Positions 1 to 10,300 of a stretch of 64,000 nucleotides of DNA are shown here, one piece after another. The stretch lies in assembly GCA_017745075.1 (NCBI GenBank), contig JAGIAD010000003.1:186001-250000 (forward strand), read 5' to 3'. How positions within the stretch are numbered: the stretch's first letter is position 1; each line of letters begins with the position of its first letter. The position numbers were made by a program, and so were the translations under genes. The notes beneath the pieces were generated by a model. It worked only from the letters and a program-made list of their open reading frames with translations, searched no databases and had not been told where the DNA came from. The stretch is from Sphingobacteriaceae bacterium. Lineage in GTDB: Bacteria > Bacteroidota > Bacteroidia > Sphingobacteriales > Sphingobacteriaceae.

Positions 1-2
1 TG

Positions 3-1451
3 GCCTTAAATTATGGCGCAACAGGAACATATCCTAAAGGAAATGTTGTAATCAGCAAACTGAATAGTCTTCCTTTTAATCCTGCAGAAAACACAACTGC
101 ACTGGATTCAAAATACTGGATCATCAGAAATTACGGAGATGCGGAAGGCACTGCCATAGAAAGTGCAGAGTTAACAGGTGTAGCCAATAGCAGTGTCAAC
201 CTGAACCTGTACAAACGTGGTTTTAATCAAATTGGAAACTGGAATGCCCCTGTAAACGGTATCAATCAGTCAGGATCTACCTCTTTTTCTGGAATCAGTG
301 ATATGAGGAACAGCCAGGTTATGATTGACAGCAAAGCCAATGCCTCGCCAATTATTAACTTTAGTACACCGGCTGATCATGCCAGTTATAAAACTAAAGA
401 TACGATAAGAATAGCGGGATCGGCTACAGACCCTGATGGTATTGCACCAAAGGTTGAACTCTATTTAGGATCAACCAGGCTTACAACAACTTCGGGACCA
501 TCTTTTAATTACACACTTGCACCACTTCCTCAAGGGAATTACAATTTGCTCGCCAAAGCGATTGACAACCCAGGCATGGTTGCGATAGACAGCATTACCA
601 TTACAGTTAAAAATAATGTACGCCCGACTATAGCTTTGACTACCCCTGAACAGGATACTTACGAAACCTCACAATCCATTGTGATCCATGCGGAGGCAAG
701 TGATAGCGATGGCAGCATCGCAAAAGTAGAATTCTATGATGGAACCGTAAAAATTGGAGAAAGCACTAGCATTCCTTACCAGATCAGCTGGACAGCGACA
801 ACGGTAGGCAGCCATGAATTTACGGCAAAAGCAATTGATAATGATGGAGAGGACAGCATTTCTGATACGGTAACACTTCAGGTGATCCCGGCAAATGTAC
901 CGCCGTCTGTAGCAATTGTTAGTCCTGAAAACGGAGGCCTGTTTAACCCAAATAAAAAGGTAACAATTACCGCACAGGCCACAGATACAGATGGATCTGT
1001 TGCTAAGGTTGAGTTCTTTGAAAGGTCATCGTTAATCTCAACAGTGACGAATCCGCCTTATAGCTTTAAATGGCAGCCAAAAGATGCAGGAACTTATTAT
1101 ATTTCGGCTATCGCTACTGACAATAAAGGACTTACATCTACCTCTGGTACAATTACGGTGAACCTGGAGAAAAAGAAAGATGCCATAAAGGTATCAAATG
1201 TCATTACGCCTAACGGAGATGGTATAAACGACAAATGGATAATTGAAAATATTTCCGATTTTCCAAATAATAAAGTAACCATTTTCACAAAGAAGGGACA
1301 GATTGTATTTAGTACAAAAAACTATTCCAATGACTCCAATTATTGGGAAGGGTTATTTAATGGAAGTCTCCTTGATACGGATACTTATTTCTATTCGATT
1401 GATCTGGGTACCAACCAACCTTATACCGGGTTTATTACCTTAATCAGATAA
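3..1451 (+). CDS. Secreted Ig-repeat protein with T9SS type B C-terminal domain (5' partial)
   Basis: The frame is open to the left window edge, so this is the C-terminal 482 codons of a longer protein. After about 100 residues without a recognised domain come three Ig-like beta-sandwich repeats of roughly 95 residues, each with the pattern PT/SVAI..SP, then A.ATD.DGS(I/V)AKVEF, then ...A.AIDN.G. The last 85 residues, beginning near VITPNGDGINDKW, match the gliding-motility-associated (CHU_C, type B) sorting domain, which sends proteins through the type IX secretion system to the cell surface or medium. The repeats suggest an adhesin or a scaffold for a catalytic N-terminal part outside the window. 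A hairpin follows the stop codon. Confidence 0.85.
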   Translation, partial: ALNYGATGTYPKGNVVISKLNSLPFNPAENTTALDSKYWIIRNYGDAEGTAIESAELTGVANSSVNLNLYKRGFNQIGNWNAPVNGINQSGSTSFSGISDMRNSQVMIDSKANASPIINFSTPADHASYKTKDTIRIAGSATDPDGIAPKVELYLGSTRLTTTSGPSFNYTLAPLPQGNYNLLAKAIDNPGMVAIDSITITVKNNVRPTIALTTPEQDTYETSQSIVIHAEASDSDGSIAKVEFYDGTVKIGESTSIPYQISWTATTVGSHEFTAKAIDNDGEDSISDTVTLQVIPANVPPSVAIVSPENGGLFNPNKKVTITAQATDTDGSVAKVEFFERSSLISTVTNPPYSFKWQPKDAGTYYISAIATDNKGLTSTSGTITVNLEKKKDAIKVSNVITPNGDGINDKWIIENISDFPNNKVTIFTKKGQIVFSTKNYSNDSNYWEGLFNGSLLDTDTYFYSIDLGTNQPYTGFITLIR

Positions 1452-1460
1452 TTTTATTAC

Positions 1461-1490
1461 TCGGGGAATGCAAATAAGCATTCCCCGATT
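1461..1490 (+). terminator. Hairpin after Ig-repeat gene
   Basis: A perfect 11-bp inverted repeat (TCGGGGAATGC / GCATTCCCCGA) with a 6-base loop lies 10 bases after the stop codon at 1451. Only a short T-rich tract follows. It is the likely transcription end of the Ig-repeat gene and may also serve the convergent gene at 1618-2175. Confidence 0.7.
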
Positions 1491-1617
1491 TACTCTAAAT
1501 CGCTGTCACATTCAGCAATTTGGCGAATCAATTATCGATTACGTCTTTAAACTTATACGGAGTTTCATTTTAATCACTCAATAATTAATCATGAAATTCC
1601 TTCAAAAAAAATCTGAC

Positions 1618-2175
1618 TTAGTTTTTTGATGTAATTGGTTCTTTATCATTTTTATTGATAACATGAATCACGCGGGGATTTACGAAGACATAATTCTGCG
1701 ATCCTGATGCGTTGTCAATAAACGAAAAAGCGCTGGCAGTTGCATTTGCAGCAGTTTCAAGGCTTATAAGCGCAACCTCGTCTTGCCTGTTATATTTGCT
1801 TGATGCAGTCGCGGATGTATTATATATTATGACTGGGATGACAAGCGTCGCTTGTTTTTTAACTCCCAAAAGAGTTCCATAGTCAATAGCCTTAAGCTCG
1901 TTATAGTTGGGAAAAATCTTGTAAAACAGGTTATTGCTGGCAACCATGCGGCTTATTTCTGGCTTCCCGGTTTTATTTTTTACAATTTCCAGTTTGACAT
2001 TGAAACAGTATAACGCGATGCTATCTTTTATTACAGCATGAGATTTGTCATTCGCGAGAACCTTGTGGATTTTTCTTTCCCAATCAGGTATTGAAGATGT
2101 TTTTTGAGCGTTGGAGAACAGTGGAGTTAAGCCTAAGATTAAAACCAGCAGTAATTTATTAAAATAGTTTTTCAT
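1618..2175 (-). CDS. Secreted hypothetical protein, 185 aa
   Basis: An N-terminal signal peptide is clear: charged start, hydrophobic core LLLVLILGLTPLF, cleavage after SNAQ. The mature part is about 160 residues, mixed alpha/beta in composition, with no cysteines likely to form disulfides and no motif I recognise. It stands alone on the minus strand, 141 bp downstream of the RbsD/FucU-like gene, and could be the last gene of PUL 1 or a separate unit. The function is unknown; a periplasmic location is inferred from the signal peptide only. Confidence 0.65.
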   Translation of the reverse strand: MKNYFNKLLLVLILGLTPLFSNAQKTSSIPDWERKIHKVLANDKSHAVIKDSIALYCFNVKLEIVKNKTGKPEISRMVASNNLFYKIFPNYNELKAIDYGTLLGVKKQATLVIPVIIYNTSATASSKYNRQDEVALISLETAANATASAFSFIDNASGSQNYVFVNPRVIHVINKNDKEPITSKN

Positions 2176-2316
2176 ATCTCTTTTTTAATTTTTGAGATGC
2201 CTACATGCATAAAAAGCATAATCAGGGTAAGTAAATTTGGTCTAATGACCGCAAAATATACTGCCGAATTAGTCCTAAATAGCTGAAACTAAATAGCAGT
2301 AATCATAATTAGCCAG

Positions 2317-2889
2317 CTATTTAGCCATTTGGCTGCGCAGTTCCGCTTCTTTAGCTGCATTCCAGTAGCCACAATCCAATTTAATAAAGGTTGAGCTGTA
2401 AGGCACTGTTTCGTTGGTTTTAATCACCAGAACCTTAAAAAGTCCGGCTTCGCGGTCGAGTTGCTTAAAAACAGAATCGTGCAGCATGGTATGAACGGCA
2501 GTTCCTTTTAATATGGCCTGCGTTGATTGAATTAACTGATCGGCTTTTGCACCTACCAGGGGCTTAACAAATTCGAGTTCACTGTCGCGGTAAATGACCG
2601 GTGCTACGTGGTCAGCAGCTTTGATCCCCGAAATCACCTCAGCCAATACTGTTTCCATACCTTCGGGGGCATAAATATATTCCATCCCTGCCGATTGCTG
2701 GAGAGGAAAAGCCTTATCAACTACCAAAATCCAGTTGCGGTGACCAAGCAGGGGCAGTTTCTCTCTAAATTCGGTTTTCCAGTCTGTGATTTGGTCATTT
2801 TTATTGGCTTGCGGTTTACTTGTGCATGCTGCAAGCCAGATGGCACAGCCGAGCAAACCTAACTGCTTTATTTTTTTTAGCTTATTCAT
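2317..2889 (-). CDS. RbsD/FucU-like lipoprotein (possible sugar mutarotase)
   Basis: Residues 1-22 form a lipoprotein signal with lipobox LAAC. The segment LGHRNWILVVDKAFPLQ near residue 50 resembles the LGH..(E)I(V)..DA.(L/F)P motif of the RbsD/FucU family, including its conserved histidine. The C-terminal KVLVIKTNETVPYSSTFIKL resembles the family's VRTGE..PYAN.IL segment. RbsD and FucU interconvert sugar anomers in the cytoplasm, so a lipid-anchored exported form is unusual. It lies 8 bp downstream of the GH116 gene, so it may condition the sugar released there. A broken second copy of the 3' end lies beside the GH29 fucosidase at about 17350. The family call comes from motif reading, not a search. 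Confidence 0.65.
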   Translation of the reverse strand: MNKLKKIKQLGLLGCAIWLAACTSKPQANKNDQITDWKTEFREKLPLLGHRNWILVVDKAFPLQQSAGMEYIYAPEGMETVLAEVISGIKAADHVAPVIYRDSELEFVKPLVGAKADQLIQSTQAILKGTAVHTMLHDSVFKQLDREAGLFKVLVIKTNETVPYSSTFIKLDCGYWNAAKEAELRSQMAK

Positions 2890-2897
2890 ATCGCTTT

Positions 2898-5621
2898 TTA
2901 ACTAAAGATTGAAATTTCGAGTGTCTGATTTTTTTGAATGGTTATTTCTTGTGCCAACCTGATATTGAGTTGTGCACCTGTACCAGCCATCACTGCGTTA
3001 ATATTTTTACCCATCAGGCTAACTTTAACACGCTTCATGTCCGGTTTCCCGATCTTTTCCAGCTTAATTTCATTGAGCCTTAATGTACCGTATTTCAGCT
3101 GTAGCTGGTGGTTTTGTACCGCACCTTGCAATTGCTGGCTATAAGTTCCCCATCCTTCAGCTGCTGTAAAGGCTGCAACGAAATTTTCTTTATTCCACTT
3201 CGGACCAAAACCAATTATCCCTTTAGGGCCATGGTAGCTAAAACCACATGCACTAATGTATGTTCCGTAGCTGGCCATGGCACGAGCGTAATGATCGCTG
3301 CATTCGATTTCGTTATAAGGGTTTCGCCTGGCGGCATGGTAGCGGTCGTGAATCCGATTGGTAAGAATCAGGCTTTCCTGGTGCATGCCTTCAGCCATCA
3401 TGTGGGCGGCCACCTGATGCTCAAACCCGCTCATACATTCGTGAAAATAGCCGAGTTGCCAGCTTACATTTTCGCCAAAAGGAGCTTCTTCATTATGCGG
3501 ATTGGTATTCATCACCATCCCACCTTCTCCGCTCAGCGCATACGGACGGCCACCAATGTGGGTTTTAATGTAAGACCCCACATCCATGGTAAAATTATAT
3601 TTCCAGAGCGACTGGAGTGCACTGCGGGTCTTCTTTTCATGGAGTACCCGCGGAAGCCCAACCTGGAAGGCCCAGCTCTGCCCATACACCTGATCGATAT
3701 GGCAGGTATTGTATGAGCCAAGTTTTTTCCTTCCCTGAACGGCATCAGGCCGGTGGATAAAATATTCGCCATTAAACAGTTCGCGTTCCATGTTATTGCG
3801 CCCTTTTTCTACATAAGCTTTGCATATAGCAGCAAAGCCGGTATCGCCAACCTCAGTAGCCATGGCCTGGGCAGCACTGGCCGCAGCAATGCATAAACCA
3901 ACTATCCAGGCTATTTCACCCTCCCATACCGCATCAAGGGTATTTTCCATTGGCGTATCGGTCATGCCGTCGCCGTTTTTATCCTGCGCCAGCATAAATT
4001 GTACGGCCAGTTTTATTTTTGTCCAGTTTGTTTTTAAAAAGGCGTCATCGCGGTTCATCTGGTGCTCGCGGTAAAAACGCAAAATGGTGCCCGCCTGCCC
4101 ATCAATTGCGGGCCGGGTTTCGTTCTCCCCCCTGAAAATAATGGCTCCTGTATCTTTAACGAACCCAATGCCAAGATCTACCCTTTCGCGCAGATCGCGC
4201 TCCAGTGACGGAAAGATCCTGGCCATGGCCTGTGCATACTGCCATACATGCGTACAGGTACCTGCGCAGGCACCCACACCCTCCCAGCTCCAAAAACGGC
4301 CGCTCGCAAAACGATAGGTATTGGCTGTGGCCAGTGTTCCGATATTGAGAAAAGTGCGCTCTAGAAACCAATGCGGCAAGGTAGAGGCATTCCAGGTATT
4401 ACTCCAGAGTTCTGTAGTGCTGGTAAGCTCGTTAAAATTATTTTTGATATAATCTGATACTGACCTGGCATCTTTAAACCGGTTTGCATAGTAATAACCT
4501 TGTTCTGCATCTTTAACCAGCTTTTTAAGTTTCGGGTTTACGTTATTAAAATGCCAGCTTATCGAATAATCTGCCTGCAAGGCTTTTCCCGGATAAAGCA
4601 AACGCGATATACTGATTCCTCCCACGAGTTTTTCGTCGCCATCTACCTTTGCCTCAGCTGTTTTCGGCGGATTAAAATCGACCGTTTCAACCGGCCATGG
4701 ATCGAGGGCGGGGTTAGCCCTTCCTCCAGTACCATGATAGGTAAAACACATACTGCCATGATCTTTGGCACTGCTTTGATCGGCATCAGTGGTTACAAAG
4801 CCCGAAACAATGTCAACCGATGTAGTTCCATAATTTACCGTATTGATTTTATTTCCTGATCCACGTTTGCCACTCAATTTATTTACACCGTTTTCCATCC
4901 AGCCAATTAAATCAACCGGAAGTGCTTTAACGCCATTATTCAGTACCTCAACACGTAATATGGTGGCTGGCAAAGCCGATTTCTCTGCTTCAAGCGGAAT
5001 AAATGGCGAATAGACCTTCAATTTTACGGTTAAAGGAAAATCCTTGCTGGTGTAAACAATATCGGCAACAGGATAGGAACCCGTAAATACCACTTCATCC
5101 CAATGGTCGGCATTCAGTTCTTTAATAACGGTTTTGTCATCAACAATGGTTTTAAGTGCAAAACCCTGATCGAGGATGCGTTTATTATCGGCAATGGCAG
5201 GCTCTATATAGGCCGATCCATCCCTGGGCCTGATCTTACGCACGGTTGTACCATCGTTCCAATTTACAATTTTGGGCTCTATCCCCTCCTGGGCACCTTC
5301 AAAGGTTTCATTGTAGATCTGCCAAAGCCATAAGCGCCCGTCGCCACCAACATATACAGTACCAGCATGTAACCCGCCAACGGGCATTCCAATATACCGC
5401 AGCTCATTCCTGCTTTTTTTATAGGCGGTGGCAGTACCCCTTTGGTATAAACCAGCAAGCCATTTGGGATCTATATTTTTTTCTGCAGGTATATTATGTT
5501 TGGGATAGCCTGCGGCAAATATACTACTTCCCCATACCGGAAATCTGGCTGCCATGATCCCTATACCCAGTAAACCAGTCTTTTTAATGAACGCACGGCG
5601 TCCGGACGATTGATGTTCCAT
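2898..5621 (-). CDS. GH116 family glycoside hydrolase, Tat-exported
   Basis: The N-terminus carries a twin-arginine signal (SGRRAFIKKTGLLG) followed by a hydrophobic stretch, so the 907-residue protein should be exported folded. Residues from about 70 to 380 look like the GBA2-type beta-sandwich domain, and those from about 420 to 860 like the (alpha/alpha)6 catalytic domain (DUF608), with the landmark WEGVGACAGTCTHVWQYAQ and later motifs GQSWAFQVGLPR and GEGGMVMNTNPHN. GH116 members are retaining beta-glucosidases, beta-xylosidases or N-acetylglucosaminidases, and the substrate cannot be read here. The gene follows SusD by 113 bp with a strong hairpin between, and precedes the RbsD/FucU-like gene by 8 bp, as in a PUL operon. 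Confidence 0.85.
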   Translation of the reverse strand: MEHQSSGRRAFIKKTGLLGIGIMAARFPVWGSSIFAAGYPKHNIPAEKNIDPKWLAGLYQRGTATAYKKSRNELRYIGMPVGGLHAGTVYVGGDGRLWLWQIYNETFEGAQEGIEPKIVNWNDGTTVRKIRPRDGSAYIEPAIADNKRILDQGFALKTIVDDKTVIKELNADHWDEVVFTGSYPVADIVYTSKDFPLTVKLKVYSPFIPLEAEKSALPATILRVEVLNNGVKALPVDLIGWMENGVNKLSGKRGSGNKINTVNYGTTSVDIVSGFVTTDADQSSAKDHGSMCFTYHGTGGRANPALDPWPVETVDFNPPKTAEAKVDGDEKLVGGISISRLLYPGKALQADYSISWHFNNVNPKLKKLVKDAEQGYYYANRFKDARSVSDYIKNNFNELTSTTELWSNTWNASTLPHWFLERTFLNIGTLATANTYRFASGRFWSWEGVGACAGTCTHVWQYAQAMARIFPSLERDLRERVDLGIGFVKDTGAIIFRGENETRPAIDGQAGTILRFYREHQMNRDDAFLKTNWTKIKLAVQFMLAQDKNGDGMTDTPMENTLDAVWEGEIAWIVGLCIAAASAAQAMATEVGDTGFAAICKAYVEKGRNNMERELFNGEYFIHRPDAVQGRKKLGSYNTCHIDQVYGQSWAFQVGLPRVLHEKKTRSALQSLWKYNFTMDVGSYIKTHIGGRPYALSGEGGMVMNTNPHNEEAPFGENVSWQLGYFHECMSGFEHQVAAHMMAEGMHQESLILTNRIHDRYHAARRNPYNEIECSDHYARAMASYGTYISACGFSYHGPKGIIGFGPKWNKENFVAAFTAAEGWGTYSQQLQGAVQNHQLQLKYGTLRLNEIKLEKIGKPDMKRVKVSLMGKNINAVMAGTGAQLNIRLAQEITIQKNQTLEISIFS

Positions 5622-5642
5622 TAATTGATATTGTTAGCTCAA

Positions 5643-5670
5643 GTCAGGCCTTTGTTTTCAAAGGCCTGAC
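5643..5670. terminator. Perfect 12-bp hairpin between susD and GH116
   Basis: GTCAGGCCTTTG and CAAAGGCCTGAC form a perfect 12-bp stem with a 4-base loop between SusD (stop at 5735) and the GH116 start at 5621. On the minus strand no U-run follows, so it is more likely an mRNA-processing or stabilising element, or a partial terminator that lowers enzyme expression relative to SusCD, than a full operon end. Confidence 0.5.
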
Positions 5671-5734
5671 TATAAATTTATATTTTTTGAAGTACGAATA
5701 AACCGCTCTTCTTTATTTTTAACTGTCTTCTATT

Positions 5735-7372
5735 TTACCAGCCTTTATTTTGAGGAAGTAAATTTCTATTGCGGTCGATCACCGATTGCGGAACCGGCCA
5801 GATATAGTTTTTAGCCGGATTGAAAACCCTGTCCTGCGCTTTAAACATGGGTTTGGTCCAGTCGCCTATCGGATCGGCCACATTGCTGTTGATTCCGTAA
5901 GCTGGCTTACTGAGTACATTTTCGGCAATCTTCCAGCGGAGAATGTCAAAATACCGTTTGTGCTCAGCTACGAACTCATGCCGTCTTTCTTCCTGAATAG
6001 CCACGCGCATAGCGGTTTGGTTACCTAACAACGCGTCTACTCCAGGCAGGCCTGCCCGCGCCCTTACTTTGTTCATGGCCACCACAATCTGCGGATTGCC
6101 GGGATCTGTTTCATTAAGTGCTTCGGCCAGTATCAAAAGAGTTTCTGCATAGCGGTAAATCGGCCAGTTTGCCCAATTCTCTCCGGGTTTCGGATTGGTA
6201 GGATCATTAAATTTCAGATACATATATCCGGTAAGGCCACCTCCTTCATTATTCATCCTTTCTGGTTTAGCATACGACGGATGTGGCTGGTAAGGACTGT
6301 ATGTGCCGTTTGGCCTGAGTACAGGTACGCCAGGCAGCATAAAAGTCATCTTTAATCTTTTATCACGGTTTTCGTATGGGTTGTTAATATCGTAAAGTGG
6401 CGAATTTTTAATTGATTTTCCATCTGTACATTCGTAAGAGTCGACCAAATCGCGCGTTGGACAGAAACTGGCCCAGCCCTCGCCTGTAATTCCAGTGCCG
6501 GCAGGCGATGCCAGCACCGCCAAAAACTGGGTAAACTTGTCCTGCACATACTGGTAAGTCAATATGGTTTCTTTATTGGCATTATTCGATTCCTTTTTAA
6601 ACAGAAAAGCGTAATCATCTTCAAGCTGATAGCCAAGCGTAGTTACCTCTTGTGCCGATTTTGCAGCCTCTGCCCACAGTTTAGGATCATCAGTACCCAA
6701 ATGAAATTTCTTTATACTGGCCATATAAAGATAAATATTGGCCCTTAACATCAATGCCGCTCCTTTGGTAATCCTGCCATTATCTGCAGCGGATGAATAG
6801 CTAACCGGAAGACCTGCAATAGCTGTTTCTACATTTTGGATTGCATAATCGAGTACTTCCTGTTTAGGGCTTCGGGCTAAGTTTGAACCATCCAGCTCAA
6901 CCGGTTTTTCTTTAATCAGGGGCAGATCGCCAAAAAGCTCGGCCATACGGAAATAGCGCATGGCCAGGATAAACCTTGCTTCGGCATCGAACCTTTTTTT
7001 AAGGCCCGCATCAATATCCATCGATTTCAGTTTATCGATAAAATAAAGCGCCCGGCGGATATAATCGTATTTCCATTCTTCGGCCAGGTAACCATCGGTT
7101 GGTGAGTAAGTACCCATGCTAATATAGCCCATCCCCCCTTCTCCCCAGGCGTTAGTCATTACCGAGTTATCGCTACTGCAATCGCGCCAAAAATCGCGGC
7201 TATCGGGAAGTGTAGCGTATACTGCATTCAGTCCGGTTTGTGCATCAGCTGCCGTTTTCCAGTAGGTAGCATCAGATGGTTGCGAAAGCGGAACGGTATC
7301 CAGTAGTGCCTTTTTACATCCTGTTAGAAAAATGGCCAGCAGGATAATGGCCTGTATCAAGTTCTTTTTCAT
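5735..7372 (-). CDS. SusD/RagB nutrient-binding outer-membrane lipoprotein (PUL 1)
   Basis: A lipoprotein signal ends in lipobox FLTGC (Cys near residue 19), followed by the SusD N-terminal pattern P.S..(T/D)..YW....DA...LNAVYA. A central TPR-like helical region and the C-terminal segment RRHEFVAEHKRYFDILRW, ending in IWPVPQSVIDRN..LLPQN, are diagnostic of the family. At 545 residues it has the usual length. SusD proteins cap the SusC porin on the cell surface and bind the glycan. The gene lies 4 bp after susC and is surely cotranscribed with it. Confidence 0.95.
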   Translation of the reverse strand: MKKNLIQAIILLAIFLTGCKKALLDTVPLSQPSDATYWKTAADAQTGLNAVYATLPDSRDFWRDCSSDNSVMTNAWGEGGMGYISMGTYSPTDGYLAEEWKYDYIRRALYFIDKLKSMDIDAGLKKRFDAEARFILAMRYFRMAELFGDLPLIKEKPVELDGSNLARSPKQEVLDYAIQNVETAIAGLPVSYSSAADNGRITKGAALMLRANIYLYMASIKKFHLGTDDPKLWAEAAKSAQEVTTLGYQLEDDYAFLFKKESNNANKETILTYQYVQDKFTQFLAVLASPAGTGITGEGWASFCPTRDLVDSYECTDGKSIKNSPLYDINNPYENRDKRLKMTFMLPGVPVLRPNGTYSPYQPHPSYAKPERMNNEGGGLTGYMYLKFNDPTNPKPGENWANWPIYRYAETLLILAEALNETDPGNPQIVVAMNKVRARAGLPGVDALLGNQTAMRVAIQEERRHEFVAEHKRYFDILRWKIAENVLSKPAYGINSNVADPIGDWTKPMFKAQDRVFNPAKNYIWPVPQSVIDRNRNLLPQNKGW

Positions 7373-7376
7373 CTCT

Positions 7377-10300
7377 TTAAAATTTTAGGTTTAAGCCAAA
7401 CGACCATGTTCTTGAAAGCGGGTAATACCCTCCTTCTGGGTCAAATCCATCATAATTGGTAATGGTTGCCAGGTTTTGGCCAGAAACAAATAACCTCAGG
7501 TAATTGAGCTTCAGTTTTGCCAGCAAAGCCTGGGGCAACTGATAGCCCAGCTGTACGTTCTGAATTTTAATATAATCGGCTTTTCTTAACCAAAAACTGG
7601 AGTATTTGGTATCATTTGCCGTATACTGGATGGATAAGCGCGGGTAGCTTGCACCCGGATTGTCAGGAGTCCAGTTATCAATGGCTAGTGGTCTTGCATT
7701 TTGCGATAGATAAAATGCCCATCCTTCGTAGCCGCTCATATAACGTTTGCCGTTAAATGCACCGGTAAAGTTGGCCGAGAGATCAAAGTTTTTCCATCCA
7801 AAGTTCAGGTTACCGCCAAAACGTACCACCACCTTATCATTCAGGATCATCCGGTCTTTTCCATCAATGATGTTATCGCCATTAAGGTCTTCGAATTTGA
7901 TGTTGCCCGGAAATACATTTGGTCCCTGATTGGGGCTGGCTGCAATTTCGGCTGCACTCTGGAACAAACCGATGGCATGTAAACCATAAGGCAGCTGGTA
8001 CTGTAAACCAACATCGGTATAGGTATCGCCAGAAATCTGGAATCCTCTTCCGCCTAAATCTGCCACTTTGTTTTTAGAAAAGGCGGCGTTAAGATCAACT
8101 CCCCACCTAAAATCGCTGGCAGCATCCCTATAGCTCCCCAGAAACTCCCAGCCTTTGCTTTCCATCCGTAAAAGATTACTGAACGGTGCCGGAAGACCAA
8201 ATTCGGCGCTTACTGGCGGGTTATTCAGGATATTTTTCCTGTTGTTATGGAAATAATCAACGGTAAGGTTTAGCTTCTGTTTAAAGAGGGTAACATCGAT
8301 ACCGATATCGGCCTGACGCGATTCTTCCCAGGTAATGTTTTTATTTACGGCTACGCCATTATAAGCACCAGGTACGGTTACCCCATTAAAGCCATAAATA
8401 ATAGGGTTATAGGTAAGTACCTCTGAAGTGGCATAAGCGCCCACTTTTTCTGCATCGCCTAAAATACCCCATGAGCCCCTTATTTTTAGTGCATTTATCC
8501 ATTTCACATCAAAGAAAGCTTCTTTATGGATATTCCATCCTGCCGAAAACGAAGGGAAATAACCCCATTTGTTCCCTTTGGCAAACCGCGATGAGCCATC
8601 GGCCCTTATATTGGCCTGTAGCAGGTATTTTCCGTCATAATCATAATTCAGCCTGCCAAAGTAAGACCTGATGGCCATATCACTGGCGCTACCTGTATTC
8701 TGCATGTTGGTAGACGAGCCGGTATTGAGCACATTGATATTATCAAAAGGTAAATTATCCCTGAAAGCACTGAAGCCCTCAGTATAATAGTATTCCTGCG
8801 AATATCCGGCAAGTCCTTTTAGTCCATGTTTTCCAATCTGCCTCGAATAATCGGCTGTTAACTGATAAGTGTTGCGGTAATTAGATGAAAAGCTCTCGGT
8901 TAACCCGGTTACCAGGTTTTTCTTTGCCGCTATTCCGCCATTATCATCATAAAGGTTATAAGATACAAGCCTGTCGGTTGTACGCTGATCGGAAGATGTT
9001 CTGGCATAAGAACCTTTAAGGGTAAGATCCTTAACCGGGGTATACACAATATCTGCTACCCCGAAAAGTTCCTTGTATTTTGCATAATTATAACCGCCTT
9101 CATTAACTGCGGCAATGGTATTGCCAACCATCGATGAGCCTATGCCATACTGACCTTTGGCTGTATAAATTGGGCTGATAGGCGCCGCCCTGGCCGATTG
9201 CGATTGCCAGATATCAGTTCCACCCTGTGGTTGTTTAATATAGGTTTGGGTATATTGGAGATTGGCCATTACACTTAACTTATCGGATAATTTTACCTTA
9301 ACATCAGGCCTGAATACATATTTGTTGTAATCGTTATTAGGAAGGGTTCCATCCTGGTAATCGTAAGCACCTGAAATGCGGTAGGTAACATTCTCCGTTC
9401 CACCGGCAATGGCAATGTTATTATTATTTATAAGTGAATTCTTCTTATATATTTCCCGGTACCACTTATTATCGGGATATTTCCCTGCGGCAAGATCAGC
9501 AAGCCCTTTTTCACCGTACAATGGCTGTTTGCCATCGTTAATCAGTGCGCGGTCCCACATGCGCATATAATCTTCCGATCCTACAAAATCGAGCATAAAC
9601 TGTGGCTGCTGTATGCCTATACTTGAGTTAATCTCCAATGTAGCTTTTCCGCTCCTGCCTTTTTTGGTGGTTACCAATAATACACCATTTGCTGCTCTCG
9701 AGCCATAGATGGCTGCTGATGCCGCATCTTTAAGTACCGAAATACTTTCTATATCATTAGGATTAAGGGTATAAATATTTCCCGGAAAACCATCTATCAG
9801 CACCAATACCCCAGAACTGCCGCCAATGGTTGAGGTACCCCTTATATTTACGCTTGCGCCTGAGCCTACAGCCCCCGAACCTTTCGCTATATTGAGTCCT
9901 GGCACCGTACCTGATAATAACTCCTGTACGTTTGTAACCGGACGCGAGGCCAGCGATTTCTCTACATTCACTACACCTACTGCGCCTGTTAAATCGGTTT
10001 TTTTCTGCGTACCAAAACCTACAACAACCAGTTCTTCCAGCTGGGCCGAAAGTTCAGTAAGCGTTATATCCAGAGAGGGATTTTGCCCCTCGGTTACAAC
10101 CACTTCTTTTTTCACGGTATTATACCCCACATAATTCCATGAAATGGTATAATTACCTGTTTTAAGGTTGTAAAAAGCATAAGCTCCCTTGTCGTCTGAA
10201 GTTTGGGTGAGTAACACGCCTTCGCCATCAAGCTTAATGGTTACACCCGGCAAGGCAGTACCGCTTTTGCTATCGCGCACTATGCCCTTAAGCGAACCGG

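Noticed and set aside
3108..3716. Long open frame (202 codons) opposite the GH116 gene
   Set aside because: It is a shadow of a confident coding frame; the sequence has no family features.
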